From an uncultured Eubacterium sp. (GTDB taxonomy: Bacteria > Bacillota > Clostridia > Lachnospirales > Lachnospiraceae), in assembly GCA_934338065.1 (NCBI GenBank), contig CAKRGX010000001.1, positions 124,001 through 188,000 of the forward strand: a stretch of 64,000 nucleotides of DNA, in the 5' to 3' direction. This document shows positions 63,031 through 64,000 of this stretch, in pieces. A model generated the notes under the pieces. That model ran no database searches and was not told the origin of the DNA. It saw only the letters and a program-made list of their open reading frames with translations. Made by a program: the position numbers and the translations under genes. Position 1 is the first letter of the stretch, and each line of letters begins with the position of its first letter.

Positions 63031-64000
63031 ATGAAAAAAACAGGAAAACAGACACTGAGCATCTGTCTTTCACTTGCTATGGCAGTAACTTCACTTGCCA
63101 CCGGTTCTTATGACGCATCTGCAAAGGCAAAGCTTGGTACAAAAAAAATGACACTGACAATCGGACAAAAGAAAAAAATTACCATCAAAAGGAGAAAGGC
63201 AAAAGCGAAGTACCTCTTCTCCTCCTCCACGAAAGCAAAAGCAAGTGTCTCAAAAAAAGGAGTTGTCACTGCAAAAAAAGCTGGTAAAGCAACCATTACA
63301 GTTAAGGAAAAGAGCAAAAAAAAGACACGTAAATTAGGAAAAGTTGTTGTTACCGTAAAACCAAAACAAACAAAACCTGCGACAACGCCGGTTCCTACGA
63401 ACAGTCCTTCTCCGACACCGGTTGCATCTCCTTCCGTATCCCCTTCGGCAGTACCGACACCGACACGTACTCCGCGGCCGACCCGGACACCCGGACCAAC
63501 AGCATTTCCGGAAGACCCTGACTTTGCTGTTCCGAGAAATATGATAACAAAATATGATGCCCGCTGTGGTCAGGTCGAAGAATTCAAATATAATTCTACG
63601 GCAATCGATAAAGATAAAGTCATTGAGCGCAAAGCGATGGTTGCTCTTCCTAACGGCTATAAACCAACAAAGCAGTATCCGGTTGTTTATGCTCTTCATG
63701 GTTTTAATGGCTGGTATAAATCCATGATCGACGATGGCGCACCGATCATTTCCTGGAATGCCGCAGCAGAAGACAAAGCACAGGACGTCATCCTTGTATG
63801 TCCGGCCGTATGTGCCAATGAGTCTGGTGAACAAACAGTAGAAGCATATGACAACTTTGTTAATGATATGATCGACTGCCTTATGCCTGCAATTGAGGAA
63901 CACTATCCGGTTTTAAAAGGAAGAGAAAATACTGCTCTCTGGGGCTTTTCTATGGGTGGTCGTGAGACGCTGCAGATTGGATTTAAGCACCCGGATAAAT
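63031..64000 (+). CDS. Secreted CE1-type carbohydrate esterase, probable feruloyl or acetyl-xylan esterase (partial)
   Basis: At least 323 aa, cut by the window end. A signal peptide (about 1-32) is followed by a lysine-rich BIG2-like domain (about 33-110, with SVSKKGVVTAKKAGKATI) and a Pro/Thr/Ser linker of about 50 residues. The alpha/beta-hydrolase of the esterase D/CE1 type follows: RKAMVALPNGYKPTKQYPVV, YALHGFNGWY and the nucleophile elbow GFSMGGRE. The catalytic Asp and His would be beyond the window. With the divergent GH10 xylanase it would remove ferulic or acetyl groups from xylan. GGGAGG is 13 nt upstream. Confidence 0.87.
   Translation, partial: MKKTGKQTLSICLSLAMAVTSLATGSYDASAKAKLGTKKMTLTIGQKKKITIKRRKAKAKYLFSSSTKAKASVSKKGVVTAKKAGKATITVKEKSKKKTRKLGKVVVTVKPKQTKPATTPVPTNSPSPTPVASPSVSPSAVPTPTRTPRPTRTPGPTAFPEDPDFAVPRNMITKYDARCGQVEEFKYNSTAIDKDKVIERKAMVALPNGYKPTKQYPVVYALHGFNGWYKSMIDDGAPIISWNAAAEDKAQDVILVCPAVCANESGEQTVEAYDNFVNDMIDCLMPAIEEHYPVLKGRENTALWGFSMGGRETLQIGFKHPDK

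Noticed and set aside
63334..63903. Open frame of 189 codons on minus with many Arg and Cys
   Set aside because: Antisense to the Pro/Thr linker and esterase domain; the Arg/Cys richness reflects reversed linker codons.
1..64000. CRISPR arrays, tRNA, rRNA, transposases, prophage or attachment sites
   Set aside because: I looked for repeated 25-40 bp units, cloverleaf-like segments and mobile-element protein motifs and saw none; a dedicated tRNA or repeat search was not possible.

Overview
The window is chromosomal DNA of a low-to-medium GC, spore-forming, anaerobic Clostridia, most likely a gut or rumen Lachnospiraceae. The evidence is [FeFe]-hydrogenase maturases (hydE, hydF), sporulation genes (spoIIR, a CotS-like kinase fold, a SPOCS/LysM protein, veg), a secreted xylanase and feruloyl-esterase-type enzyme with lysine-rich Ig-like domains, many c-di-GMP proteins, and consistently strong GGAGG ribosome sites. 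The genus cannot be fixed by eye. I saw no rRNA, tRNA, CRISPR, transposase, integrase or prophage gene.

Layout. 1-1961 (minus): hydE with an unknown overlapping gene and a YitT-family membrane protein cut by the window edge. 2183-6372 (plus): two coupled CDP-glycerol glycerophosphotransferase-type genes, the second fused to a HAD-like domain. 19517-6418 (minus): one tight ten-gene unit, from a polyprenyl-phosphate sugar transferase through glycosyltransferases, a Wzm/Wzt exporter and a GlfT2-like galactofuranosyltransferase, into two membrane-anchored BMP/PnrA-type binding proteins, a hybrid histidine kinase and a double-receiver HD-GYP protein. 19762-31417: pncB (plus), then on minus a second glycosyltransferase with UDP-galactopyranose mutase (glf), pyrimidine-nucleoside phosphorylase, glgB, a phosphohexomutase, a PEGA lipoprotein and a CotS-like protein. 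31530-35736 (plus): a DUF885 lipoprotein, pckA with a structured leader, and two small membrane proteins. 35835-43937: a 48-aa protein, hydF, a sugar-sensor/GGDEF fusion, cca, a TSCPD protein with an AUU start, a preQ1-I riboswitch with queT, vanY, plsC and a small membrane protein. 44023-51739: ddl-DUF1934-dapF-HD-GYP operon, spoIIR, ispE, an orphan helical protein, SPOCS-LysM and veg. 51825-56015 (minus): CoA-precursor operon DUF2520-panB-panC-panD-coaBC. 56182-59411 (minus): decayed sensor remnant, chemoreceptor and an S1-domain protein. 59566-64000: xylan utilisation with intracellular GH43 (plus), secreted GH10 (minus) and a secreted CE1-type esterase (plus, cut by the window end).

How it fits together. 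The first 23 kb builds and exports a cell-surface polymer that probably contains galactofuranose, with glycerol-phosphate decoration encoded alongside; the last genes of that operon look like an extracytoplasmic ligand sensor feeding phosphotransfer and c-di-GMP hydrolysis. One GGDEF and two HD-GYP proteins give the window both synthesis and degradation capacity for c-di-GMP. The pan-coa block takes ketoisovalerate and aspartate to 4'-phosphopantetheine except for the pantothenate kinase step. The right end is a compact xylan module with divergent promoters.

Most noteworthy: the BMP-kinase-HD-GYP sensory tail of the glycan operon; the pckA leader with two mutually exclusive 9-bp pairings; hairpins placed almost exactly 15 nt upstream of start codons of several unrelated genes; the AUU-started TSCPD gene; the riboswitch for queT; and two small proteins of 28 and 48 aa. 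Starts given here often lie downstream of the longest possible ORF, because the Shine-Dalgarno is frequently part of an in-frame AUGGAG.
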